64,000 nucleotides of DNA. Source: JACCXG01 sp963834305 (GTDB lineage Bacteria; Acidobacteriota; Vicinamibacteria; Vicinamibacterales; 2-12-FULL-66-21). This document shows, piece by piece, positions 1 to 9,637 of the stretch. Position 1 is the stretch's first letter, and the number at the start of each line of letters is the position of its first letter. The stretch is from positions 1,860,001 through 1,924,000 of the forward strand of contig CAWIAX010000003.1 of NCBI GenBank assembly GCA_963834305.1. The letters are read 5' to 3'. The notes beneath the pieces were generated by a model. The model searched no databases. It saw only the letters and a list, made by a program, of their open reading frames with translations, and was not told where the DNA came from. The translations under genes and the position numbers were made by a program.

Positions 1-2220
1 GTGCGGACCGTGCACGGCATCCCCGGGGGGAACCTCGGCTACCGGGATGGCTCGGGCAAATATCCCGACTACTACATCGACTCGCTGCCGCCCGTGCGCG
101 ACGTCGGCCGCGGGTCGCCGGTCGGTGTCGAGTTCTACACGAGCTACGCCTACCCACGCGAGTACTTCGACAACCTGTTCGAGGCCGACTGGTCGCGCGG
201 GCGACTGCTCTACACCGCGCTGACGCCGAGCGGAGCGACGTACGCGGCCCGCGCCGACCGGGCGGAGTTCGTCCACGGCGAACCGTTCAACATCACCGAC
301 GTCGAGGTCGGCCCCGACGGCATGCTGTATTTCACGACCGGCGGCCGCAACACGGCCGGCGGGCTGTGGCGGCTGCGCTACACCGGCACGGCGCCGCCGC
401 CCCCCGACATGAGCGGGGTGCTGGGGATCGTCCGCCAGCCGCAGCCGCTGTCGAGCTGGGGCTGGGCCGCGATCGAGGCGCGCAAGGCCGCGATGGGGGC
501 GGCGTTCGGCACCGGGCTCGAGCGCCTGGCGCGCAGCGCGGCGGCGGACGGCATGGACCGGGCGCGCGCGCTCTACGAGATGCAGCGGCACGGGGCGCCG
601 CCGGCGGCGGACCTGCTCCGCGCGCTGATGAAGGACAAGGATGCCGGCGTGCGGGCGGCAGCCGTCTACGTCGCGGGTGTGCAGGGCGGGCTGGCGCAGG
701 AAGCGCCCGCGGCGCAGGCGGCAGTCGCGGCCGCCGGGCTGAAGGATGCCGACGCGCTGGTGCGCCGCCGCTCGGCCGAGGCGCTCGTGCGCCTGGGCCA
801 GTCGGCGAACAAGGCCAGCCTGGCGCCCGCCGCCGACATCTACGCGCTGCTGAACGACGCGGACCGGTTCGTGCGCTGGGCGGGACGGATCGCCATCGAA
901 CGCACGGCGCGGGCGGAGTGGTCGGATCGCGTGCTCCAGGAGACCAACGTGCGCGGCGCCGCCGAGGGCATGCTGGCGCTGGTGAACACGGCCGGCGGCG
1001 GCAGCCTGCAGCCGATCCTCGACCGGCAGTTCGCGCTCATGCAGCGGACCAGCCTGTCGGTGGAGGACAAGCTGCGCCTATTCCGGGTGGTGCAGTACAC
1101 GGCGACGGAGGTCAAGGGGGGGCTCACGGCGGCGCAGCGTGAACAGCTGCACGGCCTGCTCGTCAACCAGTTCCCGGCGCGCGACGAGCGGCTCAATCGC
1201 GAGCTGGCGCTGATGCTGGCCTACGCGGGGCAGCCGCAGGCGATTGCGGAGATCCTGGCGGCGGTGCCGGCCGGCGATCAGAACCAGCCGCTGCAGCTGC
1301 ACTACCTCTACGCGCTGCGGACGATCGATGCCGGCTGGACGGCGGAGCAGAAGGCGCAGCTGGCCGACCTGCTGGGCCGCGTCTCGACGTGGCGCGGCGG
1401 CGCGCAGTTCGCCAACTTCGCCGGCCAGATGTTCGATGCCGTGCAGCCGCTGTTCGCCACCCCGGCGGAGCAGCAGCTGCTCTACGCGAAGGCTCCGGAC
1501 TTTGCCCCGCTCACGCCCGACGAGCTCGCGGCCGTGCAGGCGCGGGCGGCGGCGGGCCGCGGCGGCCGCGGGGCTGCGCCGGCGGCGGCACCGGCCGCAA
1601 CCGCCGCACCGGCCCCAGCAGCATCACCGGCCCCGGCAGCATCCGCGGCGGCGACTGCCGCACCTGCGCCGGCGCCAGCCGCGGGCCGCGGCGGCCGCGG
1701 CGCGGCGGCGAACCCGCTGGCGGCGCGCCGCGCCGGCCGCGTCATCAGCCGCCAGGAGATGCTCGAGGAAGCGGTCTTCCAGCCGCAGCAGAATCTGGAC
1801 ACCGCCGCCGGACGCGCGGTCTTCGAGGCGAGCTGCGCCTCCTGCCACCGCTTCGGCGCCATCGGCACCGATCACGGCGTGGCCGGGCTCGACCTGACCG
1901 CGTCGCCGCTCCGCGCCGCGAAGTACTCGCTGCTCGAGGCGGTGATGCTGCCCAACCGCACGGTCGCCCCGGCGCACGAGACGACCGCGCTGGCGCTCAA
2001 GGATGGCGGCACGGCGCGCGGCCTCGTGCTTCGCGAAACGGCCCAGGCGGTCACGCTGCTGACGGCGGACGGGAAGACGGCCGACGTAGCCAAGCCGCAG
2101 ATCGCCTCGCGCACGAAGGAGAAGGCCTCGCTCATGACCGATGCCCTGGCCGACGGCATCGGCCAGACGCAGCTGCGCAACCTGGCGGCGTTCCTCACGG
2201 CCGATCAGGCGGGACAGTAG
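1..2220 (+). CDS. Propeller/HEAT-repeat/cytochrome c oxidoreductase (5' truncated)
   Basis: Only the C-terminal 739 residues lie in the window. The frame is open from base 1 and residue 1 is already inside a folded domain, so the GTG at base 1 is probably not the true start. Residues 1-125 look like the last blades of a beta-propeller of the PQQ-type sugar dehydrogenase/membrane-bound dehydrogenase kind (NITDVEVGPDGMLYFTTGG). Residues about 150-500 are alpha-helical and HEAT-like. An Ala/Pro linker (about 515-575) is bounded on both sides by GRGGRGAA. A c-type haem site CASCHRFG (about residues 611-615) follows. This order matches planctomycete/acidobacterial dehydrogenases that pass electrons to a fused cytochrome c. 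Location is probably periplasmic; the signal peptide would be upstream. Substrate is unknown. Confidence 0.75.
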   Translation: MRTVHGIPGGNLGYRDGSGKYPDYYIDSLPPVRDVGRGSPVGVEFYTSYAYPREYFDNLFEADWSRGRLLYTALTPSGATYAARADRAEFVHGEPFNITDVEVGPDGMLYFTTGGRNTAGGLWRLRYTGTAPPPPDMSGVLGIVRQPQPLSSWGWAAIEARKAAMGAAFGTGLERLARSAAADGMDRARALYEMQRHGAPPAADLLRALMKDKDAGVRAAAVYVAGVQGGLAQEAPAAQAAVAAAGLKDADALVRRRSAEALVRLGQSANKASLAPAADIYALLNDADRFVRWAGRIAIERTARAEWSDRVLQETNVRGAAEGMLALVNTAGGGSLQPILDRQFALMQRTSLSVEDKLRLFRVVQYTATEVKGGLTAAQREQLHGLLVNQFPARDERLNRELALMLAYAGQPQAIAEILAAVPAGDQNQPLQLHYLYALRTIDAGWTAEQKAQLADLLGRVSTWRGGAQFANFAGQMFDAVQPLFATPAEQQLLYAKAPDFAPLTPDELAAVQARAAAGRGGRGAAPAAAPAATAAPAPAASPAPAASAAATAAPAPAPAAGRGGRGAAANPLAARRAGRVISRQEMLEEAVFQPQQNLDTAAGRAVFEASCASCHRFGAIGTDHGVAGLDLTASPLRAAKYSLLEAVMLPNRTVAPAHETTALALKDGGTARGLVLRETAQAVTLLTADGKTADVAKPQIASRTKEKASLMTDALADGIGQTQLRNLAAFLTADQAGQ

Positions 2221-2240
2221 GGGGAGCTGGGGAGCTCCCC
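2221..2240 (+). terminator. Stem-loop directly after the cytochrome gene
   Basis: GGGGAGCT (2221-2228) pairs perfectly with AGCTCCCC (2233-2240) across a GGGG loop and begins at the first base after the stop codon. No T-run follows, so an intrinsic terminator is only one reading; it could also protect the 3' end of the mRNA. Confidence 0.45.
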
Positions 2241-2368
2241 GGCTGTTCTGAGGTGCGAAACGGGGGCGGTGCGGCGGAAACGTCGCGCGCCGGGGGGGCG
2301 GTCGGCGGTATTCTTTCCCGGCCGGTGTCGGCCGGGCCGGGGGCTTCTCCCTCGAAAGCGGGGATGGC

Positions 2369-3838
2369 GTGAGCGCTCAGTTTCTAGCATTCGATCTCGG
2401 CGCGGAAAGCGGGCGCGCCATCATGGGCCGGCTCCGGTCGGGCGTGCTCGACATCCGCGAGATCCACCGGTTCGCCAACGAGCCGGTGCGGCAGCGCGGC
2501 GCGCTGCAGTGGGACATCCTCCGGCTGTGGCTCGAGATCCGCCGCTCGCTCGAGCGCGTGTCGGGGGAGGCGATCGCGAGCCTGGGCGTCGACACCTGGG
2601 GCTGCGACTTCGCCCTGCTCGGGGAAGACGGCACGCTGCTGCAGAACCCCTACCACTATCGCGACGACCGCACCGACGCGGTGATCGAAGAGGTATGGCA
2701 GCGGGTGCCCGCCGCCGACCTCTATGCCGCGACCGGCATCCAGTTCCTGTCGTTCAACGCGCTCTACCAGCTCTATGCCGCCTGCAAGGCGGCGCCGCGA
2801 CTGATCGACGCGGCGTCCACCTTCGTCACCATCCCCGACCTGTTCAACTACTGGCTGACCGGCACGATTGCCGCCGAATACAGCATCGCCACCACCACGC
2901 AGCTGGTGGACGCCCGCACGCGGACGTGGGCCACCGGGCTGATGACCGACCTCGGCCTGCCGACGCGGCTGCTGCCGCGGCTCATCGAGCCGGGCACCGT
3001 CCTCGGGTCGCTCGGCGCCGACGTCAGCGCGGCCCGGGCCGGCACGCCCGTCGTGGCGCCGGCGTGCCACGACACCGGCTCGGCGGCGGCGGCGGTCGAC
3101 GGCAGCGGCAGCCGCGCGTTCCTGAGCTCCGGCACCTGGTCGCTGCTCGGAACCGAAGTGGCCGCGCCGATCGTCACGCCGCGGTCCTACGAGCTCAACT
3201 TCACCAACGAAGGGGGCGTCTCCGGCACGACGCGGCTGCTCAAGAACATCGCCGGGATGTGGCTGCTGCAGGCGTGCCGGCGCACGTGGGCCGCCGACGG
3301 CCAGCCGTTCGAGTACGATGAGCTGCTGGCCGCCGCCGCGGACGATCGGCTGGCCTTCAAGGTGCTGTTCGATCCGGACCACGCGTCGTTCCTGCACCCG
3401 CCGTCCATGCCGGTGGCGATTGCGCAGTACTGCCGCGACACCGGGCAGCAGCCGCCCGACAGCCCCGCGGCCTACACCCGCGCGATTCTCGAGAGCCTGG
3501 CGTTCAAGTATCGCGTGGTGATCGCCTCGCTGGAGGAGCTGACCGGGCACCGGATCACCGAGATCCAGATCGTCGGCGGCGGATCGCGCAACCGGCTGCT
3601 CAACCAGTTCACGGCCGACGCGACCGGCTGCACGGTGCTGGCCGGCCCGGTCGAGGCCACGGCGCTCGGCAACCTCGCGGTGCAGATGGTGGGCACGGGC
3701 GCCGTCCCCTCGCTCGCCGAGGCCCGCGGCATCATCGAACGGTCGTTCCCGGTCGAGCGCGTCGCACCGGCGAATCAGGACCGCTGGAACACGCACTTCC
3801 GGCGTTTTCAAGAGTATCTGGAGTTGACCTGTGTCTGA
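2369..3838 (+). CDS. rhaB: Rhamnulokinase
   Basis: This FGGY-family sugar kinase (489 aa, normal length for RhaB) phosphorylates L-rhamnulose to L-rhamnulose 1-phosphate in the cytoplasm. The N-terminal phosphate-binding stretch FDLGAESGRA is typical of rhamnulokinases, and the second lobe carries the ATP-site motif GGGSRNRLLNQFTADATG near residues 408-425. The GTG start is chosen because GGGGA lies just upstream and the protein begins immediately with the ATPase-fold strand. The end overlaps the aldolase/dehydrogenase start by 8 bases, so the two are co-translated. No rhamnose isomerase, transporter or regulator is in the window; they may lie elsewhere in the genome. Identification is firm. 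Confidence 0.93.
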   Translation: MSAQFLAFDLGAESGRAIMGRLRSGVLDIREIHRFANEPVRQRGALQWDILRLWLEIRRSLERVSGEAIASLGVDTWGCDFALLGEDGTLLQNPYHYRDDRTDAVIEEVWQRVPAADLYAATGIQFLSFNALYQLYAACKAAPRLIDAASTFVTIPDLFNYWLTGTIAAEYSIATTTQLVDARTRTWATGLMTDLGLPTRLLPRLIEPGTVLGSLGADVSAARAGTPVVAPACHDTGSAAAAVDGSGSRAFLSSGTWSLLGTEVAAPIVTPRSYELNFTNEGGVSGTTRLLKNIAGMWLLQACRRTWAADGQPFEYDELLAAAADDRLAFKVLFDPDHASFLHPPSMPVAIAQYCRDTGQQPPDSPAAYTRAILESLAFKYRVVIASLEELTGHRITEIQIVGGGSRNRLLNQFTADATGCTVLAGPVEATALGNLAVQMVGTGAVPSLAEARGIIERSFPVERVAPANQDRWNTHFRRFQEYLELTCV

Positions 3839-6057
3839 GATCTCGACTGTCGAAACGACCTTTCTCAAGAACCTGTGGGACGACGGTGAGGCGGCCCGGC
3901 TCGAGTCGCAGCCGCTCGAGCTGCTGCGCTACCGCTCCAACCTGCTCGGCGCCGACCTTCGCATCACCAACTTCGGCGGCGGCAACACCAGCTCCAAGTT
4001 CGACCTGCCCGACCCGCTCACCGGCACCCTCCAGCGCGTGATGGCGGTGAAGGGCAGCGGCGGCGACCTCCGGTCGATCACCGCCGCCGGCTTCGCCGTG
4101 CTCTACATGGACAAGCTCGAGAGCCTGATTCCACGCTACCGCGGCGAGCAGTTCGAAGACGAGATGGTCGGCTTCTATCCGCTCTGCGGCCTTCGGCGAG
4201 AACCGGGTGGCCGCCTCCATCGACACGCCGCTGCACGCCTTCCTGCCGTGCGCCGCACGTCGATCACCTGCACCCGGACTGGGCGATCGCGCTCGCCGCC
4301 AGCGCCAACGGCAAGGCGAAGCTCGATCAGTTCAACCAGCAGTTCGGCCGGAAGATCGCCTGGGTGCCCTGGCAGCGCCCCGGCTTCGAGCTGGCGCTGA
4401 TGCTGCGCCAGGCGGTGCAGGACACTCCCGGCTGCGACGGCATCCTCCTCGGCGGGCACGGCCTCTTCACCTGGGGCGACACCCAGAAGGAGTGCTACCT
4501 GAGCAGCATCAAGACGATCGACCAGATGGGCGAGTTCGTCCAGGAGCACGCGCGGAAGTCCGGCCAGGCGCCGTTCGGCGGCGCCCAGGCGGCCGCGGCC
4601 CCGGATCGCGACGCGCTCGTCGCCGCGCTGCTGCCCTCCCTCCGCGGCGCGGTGTCCTCGAACCGCCGCGTCATCGCGCACTACGACGGCGGCGAAGATG
4701 CGCTGACGTTCGCCAACTCGAAATGGGCGGCGGATCTCTGCCGCATGGGCACGAGCTGCCCCGACCATTTCCTGCGCACCCGGATCTCGCCGCTGTACCT
4801 GCCCTGGAAGCCGGCGGACGGCCTCGACGCGCTCAAGGCGCTGATTGCCGAGCGGCTGGTCACCTACCGCGAGGACTACGGCAAGTACTACAAGGCGCAC
4901 GCCACGCCCGACTCGCCGGCGCTGCGCGATTCCAATCCGTCGGTGGTCGTGGTTCCCGGCCTCGGCCTGTTCGGCTTCGGCAAGGACAAGCGGGAAGCCC
5001 GCATCACCTCCGAGTTCTTCGTCAACGCAATTCACGTCATGACCGGCGCCAACGCGCTCGAGGACGCCGACGCCAAGCCGGGCCCGGCGCCGCAGGCCCG
5101 CCGCGCCGAGCAGGCGGGGGAGTTCAAGAGCTTCCGCAACTACGTCGCGCTGCCGCGCTCGGAAGCGTTCGGCATCGAGTACTGGGCGCTCGAGGAAGCC
5201 AAGCTCCAGCGCATGCCCCCCGAACGCGAGTTCAGCCGCCGCATCGTGATCGTGGTCGGCGGCGGCAGCGGCATCGGGCGCGAAGTGGCCCTGCTGCTCG
5301 CCAAGCGCGGCGCCCATGTCGTGGTTGCCGACCTCAACGCCGCCGGCGCCGAGGCGGTCGCAGGGGAAGCGGCGGCGCTGTCGTCGCGCGAGCTGGTGCT
5401 TGCCGTGCGCGCTCGACCTGACGTCGCGGGAGAGCATTGCCGCCGCCTGCCGCGCCACCGTGGTGCAGTTCGGCGGCATCGACATCGTGATCAACACCGC
5501 GGCGATCTTCCCGACGCCGGCGCCCGGCACGCCGCCGGAGCAGACCTGGGGCCTGGCGATGGCCATCAACGTCACGAGCAACCACGTCCTCGCCGACGAG
5601 GCGGCGAAGATCCTGAGGGAGCAGGGGCTGCCGGCGGCGCTGGTGCTGACGAGCTCGGCCAACGCGGTCGTGCCGAAGTCCGGCAGCGAGGCGTACGACG
5701 TCAGCAAGGCCGCGATCAACCACCTGATTCGCGAGCTCGCGGTCGGCCTCGGGCCGCTGGTGCGCGTCAACGGCATCGCGCCGGCCACCGTGGTCGCGGG
5801 CTCGGCGATGTTCCCGCGCGACCGCGTCATCGTGTCGCTGCAAGAAGTACCGATTCGAGCACGACGACGACGAGACCACCGAGGCGCTGCGTTCCCGGCT
5901 CGCCGACTTCTACGCCCGCCGCACGATTACGCGGCGGCCGATCCTGCCGGCGGACTGCGCCAACGCCATCCTGTTCCTGGCCGGGGACCAGAGCGCCAAG
6001 ACCACGGGACACGTCATCCCGGTGGACGGCGGGCTGCCGGAGGCGTTCCTCCGGTAA
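3831..6057 (+). pseudogene. rhaEW: RhaEW-type rhamnulose-1-P aldolase/lactaldehyde dehydrogenase, four frameshifts
   Basis: Reading through four single-base gains gives one 740-residue protein. The N-terminal class II aldolase would split rhamnulose 1-phosphate into dihydroxyacetone phosphate and L-lactaldehyde; zinc ligands are seen in HVDHLHPD and GGHGLFTWG. The C-terminal short-chain dehydrogenase has the nucleotide loop GGGSGIG and the YDVSK catalytic pair and would oxidise lactaldehyde to lactate. The frame moves by one base near 4188, 4252, 5408 and 5841. Removing one base at each (2223 nt left) restores an uninterrupted frame to the TAA at 6055. Every segment keeps conserved motifs and has no in-frame stop, so this is either a very recent pseudogene or a functional gene with consensus errors; I favour the latter. 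The GTG start overlaps rhaB. Confidence 0.85.
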
Positions 6058-6086
6058 GCCCGGCCGGCGCCGGGCGCCCCGCCGCC

Positions 6087-6834
6087 ATGCGGATCTCGCT
6101 CTTCATCACCTGTTACAACGACACGCTGTTTCCCGCCACCGGGAAGGCGGTGGTGGCGGTGCTCGAGCGCCTCGGCCACGAGGTCGAGTTCCGCCACGAG
6201 CAGACCTGCTGCGGCCAGATGCACTACAACACCGGCTACGGCCGCGGACGCGCTGCCGCTGATGCGGCGCATGATCGAGATCTACCGCGGTGCCGGCCTG
6301 GTGTGCGTGCCCTCGGCGTCGTGCGTGGCGATGATGCGGGATCATTACCCGAAGATGGCCGCCCTGACCGGCGACGCGGCGCTCGCCGCCGATGTCGCGG
6401 AGCTGCTCGGCCGCGTCTTCGAGTTCTCCGAGCTGCTCGTGGACCAGCTCGGGGTGACCGACGTGGGCGCCTCGTTCCCGCACACGGTGACGCTCCACAC
6501 CTCGTGCCACTCGCTGCGGTCGCTGCACCTCGGCGACCAGCCGCTCCGGCTGCTCCAGGCGGTGCGCGGCCTCGAGCTCGTGCCCCTCCGGGACCACGAC
6601 GAGTGCTGCGGCTTCGGCGGCACCTTCGCCGTCAAGAACGCGGAGGTGTCCACGGCCATGGCGGCGGACAAGGTGGCCTGCGTTCTCGAGAGCGGCGCCG
6701 GCGTCTGCGCCGGCGGCGACAATTCCTGCCTCATGCAGATTGGCGGCGCGCTCAGCCGGCAGGGGGCCGAGGTCCGCTGCCTGCACCTGGCCGAGATCCT
6801 GGCGTCCACCGACACGTCCGGAGCGACGCGATGA
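6087..6834 (+). pseudogene. lldE: Lactate utilisation Fe-S subunit LldE/LutA, one frameshift
   Basis: This cysteine-rich (CCG-domain) subunit belongs to the three-part LldEFG/LutABC L-lactate oxidation complex, which converts lactate to pyruvate. The N-terminal part holds HEQTCCGQMHYNTGY and the C-terminal part holds TLHTSCHSLRS and DECCGFGGTFAVKN, the paired cysteine motifs of the family. A single extra base near 6246 (GCGGACGCG) moves the frame by one. Without it the gene is 747 nt and encodes 248 residues, the usual size. Both halves are well conserved, so the break is probably a sequencing error like those just upstream. The stop overlaps the next ATG (ATGA), so translation is coupled to lldF. 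Confidence 0.85.
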
Positions 6835-8255
6835 TCCGCGTCGGCGATGCCGCCCGCGCGCCGGAGTTCCCGGATGCCGCCCGCGAGGCGCTCGCCAACG
6901 CGCAGCTGCGCCGCAACGTCCGCCATGCCACCAGCGTGATCCGCGCCAAGCGGGCGCTGGTGGTGGCCGAACAGGACGACTGGCAGGCGCTGCGCGAGGC
7001 CGGACGCCAGATCAAGGCGCACACGCTCCGGCATCTCGACACCTACCTCGAGCAGTTCGAGGCCGCCTGCGCCGCGGCCGGCGGACAGGTGCACTGGGCC
7101 GCCGACGCGGACGAGGCCAACCGCATCGTCATCGACATCATCCGGTCGCACGGCGAGCGGGAGGTCATCAAGGTCAAGACCATGACCTCGGACGAGACGC
7201 GGCTGAACGTGGCGCTCGAAGAGGCGGGCATCGCGCCGTACGAGACCGACCTCGCCGACCTGATCATCCAGCTCGGGAAGGATCGCCCCTCGCACATCGT
7301 GGTCCCCGCCCTGCACCGCAACCGCGCCGAGATCCGGGAGATCTTCCAGCGGGAGATGGCCCGGCCGGAGCTCGGCGGCGAGCCCGAAGACCTGACCGCC
7401 GCGGCGCGGCACTTCCTGCGCGAGAAGTTCCTGCGCGTGCCGGTGGGCTTCAGCGGCGCCAACTTCGCAGTCGCCGAGACCGGATCGATCTGCGTGGTCG
7501 AGTCGGAGGGCAACGGGCGCATGTGCCTGACGCTGCCGCGGGTGCTGGTCACCATGATCGGGATCGAGAAGATCGTCCCGACCTTCCGCGACCTGGAGGT
7601 GTTTCTCCAGCTGCTGCCGCGGTCGGCGACCGGCGAGCGGATGAATCCCTACAACACGATCTGGACGGGCACCACCGCCGGCGACGGCCCCGGGGAGTTC
7701 CACGTCGTGCTGCTCGACAACGGCCGCACGCGCGTGCTGGCCGATCCCGAGTCGCGCGAGACGCTGCACTGCATCCGGTGCGCGGCGTGCCTGAACGCCT
7801 GTCCGGTCTACCGCCAGACCGGCGGGCACGCCTACGGCTCGATCTACAGCGGGCCGATCGGCGCGATCCTCACGCCGCAGCTCCAGGGCATGGAACACTC
7901 CCGCTCGCTGCCCTATGCGTCTTCCCTGTGCGGCGCGTGCTACGAAGTGTGTCCCGTCAAGATCAACATCCCCGAGATCCTGATCCACCTGCGGCGGCGG
8001 CTGGTGGAGGCAGGGGCGCCGATCGGCGAGCGCCTCGGCATGCGGGCGGCGTCGGTCGCGTTCTCGAGTCCCGGCTGGCTCGGGCTGGCGCATGCGGTCG
8101 GCCGCCTGGCGCAGCGGCCCTTCGCCAGGGACGGACAGCTGCAGGGACTACCCGGCCCGTTCAGCGGCTGGACGGACAGCCGCGACCTGCCGGCGATCCC
8201 GCCGCAGTCGTTCCGCCAGTGGTGGGCGCGGCGCGCGAAAGGGGAGGCGTCGTGA
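6831..8255 (+). CDS. lldF: Lactate utilisation Fe-S protein LldF/LutB
   Basis: This 474-residue protein combines an N-terminal LUD domain (about 60-300) with a ferredoxin-like segment carrying two 4Fe-4S motifs: CIRCAACLNACPVY starting at Cys314 and CGACYEVCPVKINIP near residue 366. In the LldEFG/LutABC complex it is the iron-sulphur electron carrier of L-lactate oxidation to pyruvate, in the cytoplasm or at the inner membrane. The ATG overlaps the lldE stop, and the stop overlaps the next GTG, so the three subunits form a tight operon. Location straight after the rhamnose genes suits removal of lactate derived from lactaldehyde. Confidence 0.92.
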   Translation: MIRVGDAARAPEFPDAAREALANAQLRRNVRHATSVIRAKRALVVAEQDDWQALREAGRQIKAHTLRHLDTYLEQFEAACAAAGGQVHWAADADEANRIVIDIIRSHGEREVIKVKTMTSDETRLNVALEEAGIAPYETDLADLIIQLGKDRPSHIVVPALHRNRAEIREIFQREMARPELGGEPEDLTAAARHFLREKFLRVPVGFSGANFAVAETGSICVVESEGNGRMCLTLPRVLVTMIGIEKIVPTFRDLEVFLQLLPRSATGERMNPYNTIWTGTTAGDGPGEFHVVLLDNGRTRVLADPESRETLHCIRCAACLNACPVYRQTGGHAYGSIYSGPIGAILTPQLQGMEHSRSLPYASSLCGACYEVCPVKINIPEILIHLRRRLVEAGAPIGERLGMRAASVAFSSPGWLGLAHAVGRLAQRPFARDGQLQGLPGPFSGWTDSRDLPAIPPQSFRQWWARRAKGEAS

Positions 8256-8905
8256 GCGGCGCATCGTCCGCGGCCAGGCGCGCCATCTTCGGCCGCATCC
8301 GCGAGGCGCTCGGGGCGCGCGGCGCCACGGCCGCCGCCGAATATCAGGCGATCGAGCGGGACTACGAGCAGGCGGGATCGCTGGATCCGGGCGCCTGCGT
8401 CGATCTGTTCGTGGACCGCCTGCAGCACTACCAGGTGGGCGTGCACCGGTCGGCGCGTGGTGCCGGGCTGGCGGAGGCGATCGCCGGCGCCCTGGCGGCG
8501 CGATCGATGGACCGCCTCATCGTTCCGGCCGGGGTACCCCGCGAGTGGCTGCCGCCGTCGCTAGCCGTGGTCGAGGACGCGGGCCTGAGCCACGCCGCCC
8601 TCGACGATATTGGTGGTGTGCTGACCGGCTGTTCACTCGCCATCGCGAACACCGGCACGATCGTGCTGCGGCACACCGGCGCCGAAGGGCGGCGGGCGGT
8701 CACGCTGGTGCCCGACTATCATCTCTGCGTGGTCTTCTCCGAGCAGGTGGTCCAGACCGTACCGGAGGCGATCCGGCACCTGGCCGCCCAGTCGCCAGAG
8801 CTCGTCACAACCATCTCGGGGCCGTCGGCAACTGCCGACATCGAGATGACCCGCATCCGCGGCGTGCACGGACCGCGCACGCTGGACGTGATCGTGGCGG
8901 GGTAG
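8252..8905 (+). CDS. lldG: LUD-domain lactate utilisation protein LldG/LutC
   Basis: This 217-residue LUD-domain protein is the third subunit of the lactate oxidation complex. The core GGVLTGCSLAIANTGTIVLR and the later RIRGVHGPRTLDVIV stretch are typical of LutC/YkgG proteins. The GTG start lies in a GTGA overlap with lldF, and GGGGAGG (8240-8246) gives a Shine-Dalgarno at suitable distance. It ends the plus-strand operon; the convergent M15 gene stops only 8 bases downstream. Confidence 0.9.
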   Translation: MSGASSAARRAIFGRIREALGARGATAAAEYQAIERDYEQAGSLDPGACVDLFVDRLQHYQVGVHRSARGAGLAEAIAGALAARSMDRLIVPAGVPREWLPPSLAVVEDAGLSHAALDDIGGVLTGCSLAIANTGTIVLRHTGAEGRRAVTLVPDYHLCVVFSEQVVQTVPEAIRHLAAQSPELVTTISGPSATADIEMTRIRGVHGPRTLDVIVAG

Positions 8906-8913
8906 CCGCCCCT

Positions 8914-9561
8914 TCAGCGCTGGCGCGCCGGCTGCTTCCGCGTCACGCGACGCTGCCGGCCCGTGCGCGACGGCTCCGCGCCCTGCACGGTCAACGCCCG
9001 CGCGGCCAGCCGCGGCCGCCCGGGCCGCAGGCCGAGCGCCCGATCCCGCTGCTGAACCGTCCGCCCGTTGCCGGCAAGCGCCCGCTCCCGATCTTCCCAG
9101 CCGTGCTTCTTCGAGGCCGTCGTCCAGACCGCGTCGATTCCCCCCTGCCGGAAGCAGGCCAGGCACTCGCGGACCGTCATGGCCGGCAGCTCGACGTGCG
9201 GCTTGTCGATGAACTTCTTCCAGGCGCCGCCCCACGACAGGCCGTGCGCCGCCGCGGCCGCGCCGATGGCCGCCCAGACCGTGATGGGCGCGTTCCAGTC
9301 GGGCTTGCCGGCGGTGTAGGGGCAAAGGTCGGCCGCCAGCCCATAGTTGTGGTTGGACTCGCCGCCCCTGGCCTGCGTCACGATCTGCCCCGGCTGGGTC
9401 CGGCCTTTGGCGTAGAGCGCGTCCTGCTCCTCGAACGTGCGCAGGCCTTGCACGATCTCGACGGCAATCCCCTGCACGGCCAGGTCCGCGACCGTGCGCC
9501 GGAGCGCGGCCACGAGGGCGGGATGCAGTTTCTGCAGGCGTCCTTCCGATGCCGGCCTCAT
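8914..9561 (-). CDS. M15-family (CwlK/VanY-like) peptidoglycan endopeptidase
   Basis: The N-terminal 145 residues match the M15 zinc peptidases that cut the L-Ala-D-Glu bond of peptidoglycan, including CwlK and phage endolysins. LRTFEEQDALYAKG is the typical entry motif, SNHNYGLAADL supplies the His and Asp zinc ligands, and WGGAWKKFIDKPHVEL supplies the second His. About 65 basic, low-complexity residues follow and have no clear match. No signal peptide is visible, so it would need lysis or another export route. No phage genes surround it. GGGAG about 8 nt before the ATG acts as ribosome site. Confidence 0.8.
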   Translation of the reverse strand: MRPASEGRLQKLHPALVAALRRTVADLAVQGIAVEIVQGLRTFEEQDALYAKGRTQPGQIVTQARGGESNHNYGLAADLCPYTAGKPDWNAPITVWAAIGAAAAAHGLSWGGAWKKFIDKPHVELPAMTVRECLACFRQGGIDAVWTTASKKHGWEDRERALAGNGRTVQQRDRALGLRPGRPRLAARALTVQGAEPSRTGRQRRVTRKQPARQR

Positions 9562-9637
9562 GGCGTTGCTCCCGCGCTACGTTGTTTGGTGGTAGCCACT
9601 GCCGCGCTCCGCTGTCGTGTCGTCGTTCCTGCCGCGC

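Noticed and set aside
1570..1700. CRISPR-like or mobile repeat
   Set aside because: The repetition is in-frame Ala/Pro codons of a protein linker with irregular spacing.
3831..6057. Programmed frameshifting as the explanation for the broken aldolase/dehydrogenase gene
   Set aside because: Four shifts in one gene, in unlike contexts without slippery heptamers, and a fifth in the next gene make a programmed mechanism improbable.
8914..9561. Prophage remnant suggested by an endolysin-like M15 gene
   Set aside because: No phage structural, holin, integrase or attachment-site signal nearby; similar genes are common in bacterial chromosomes.
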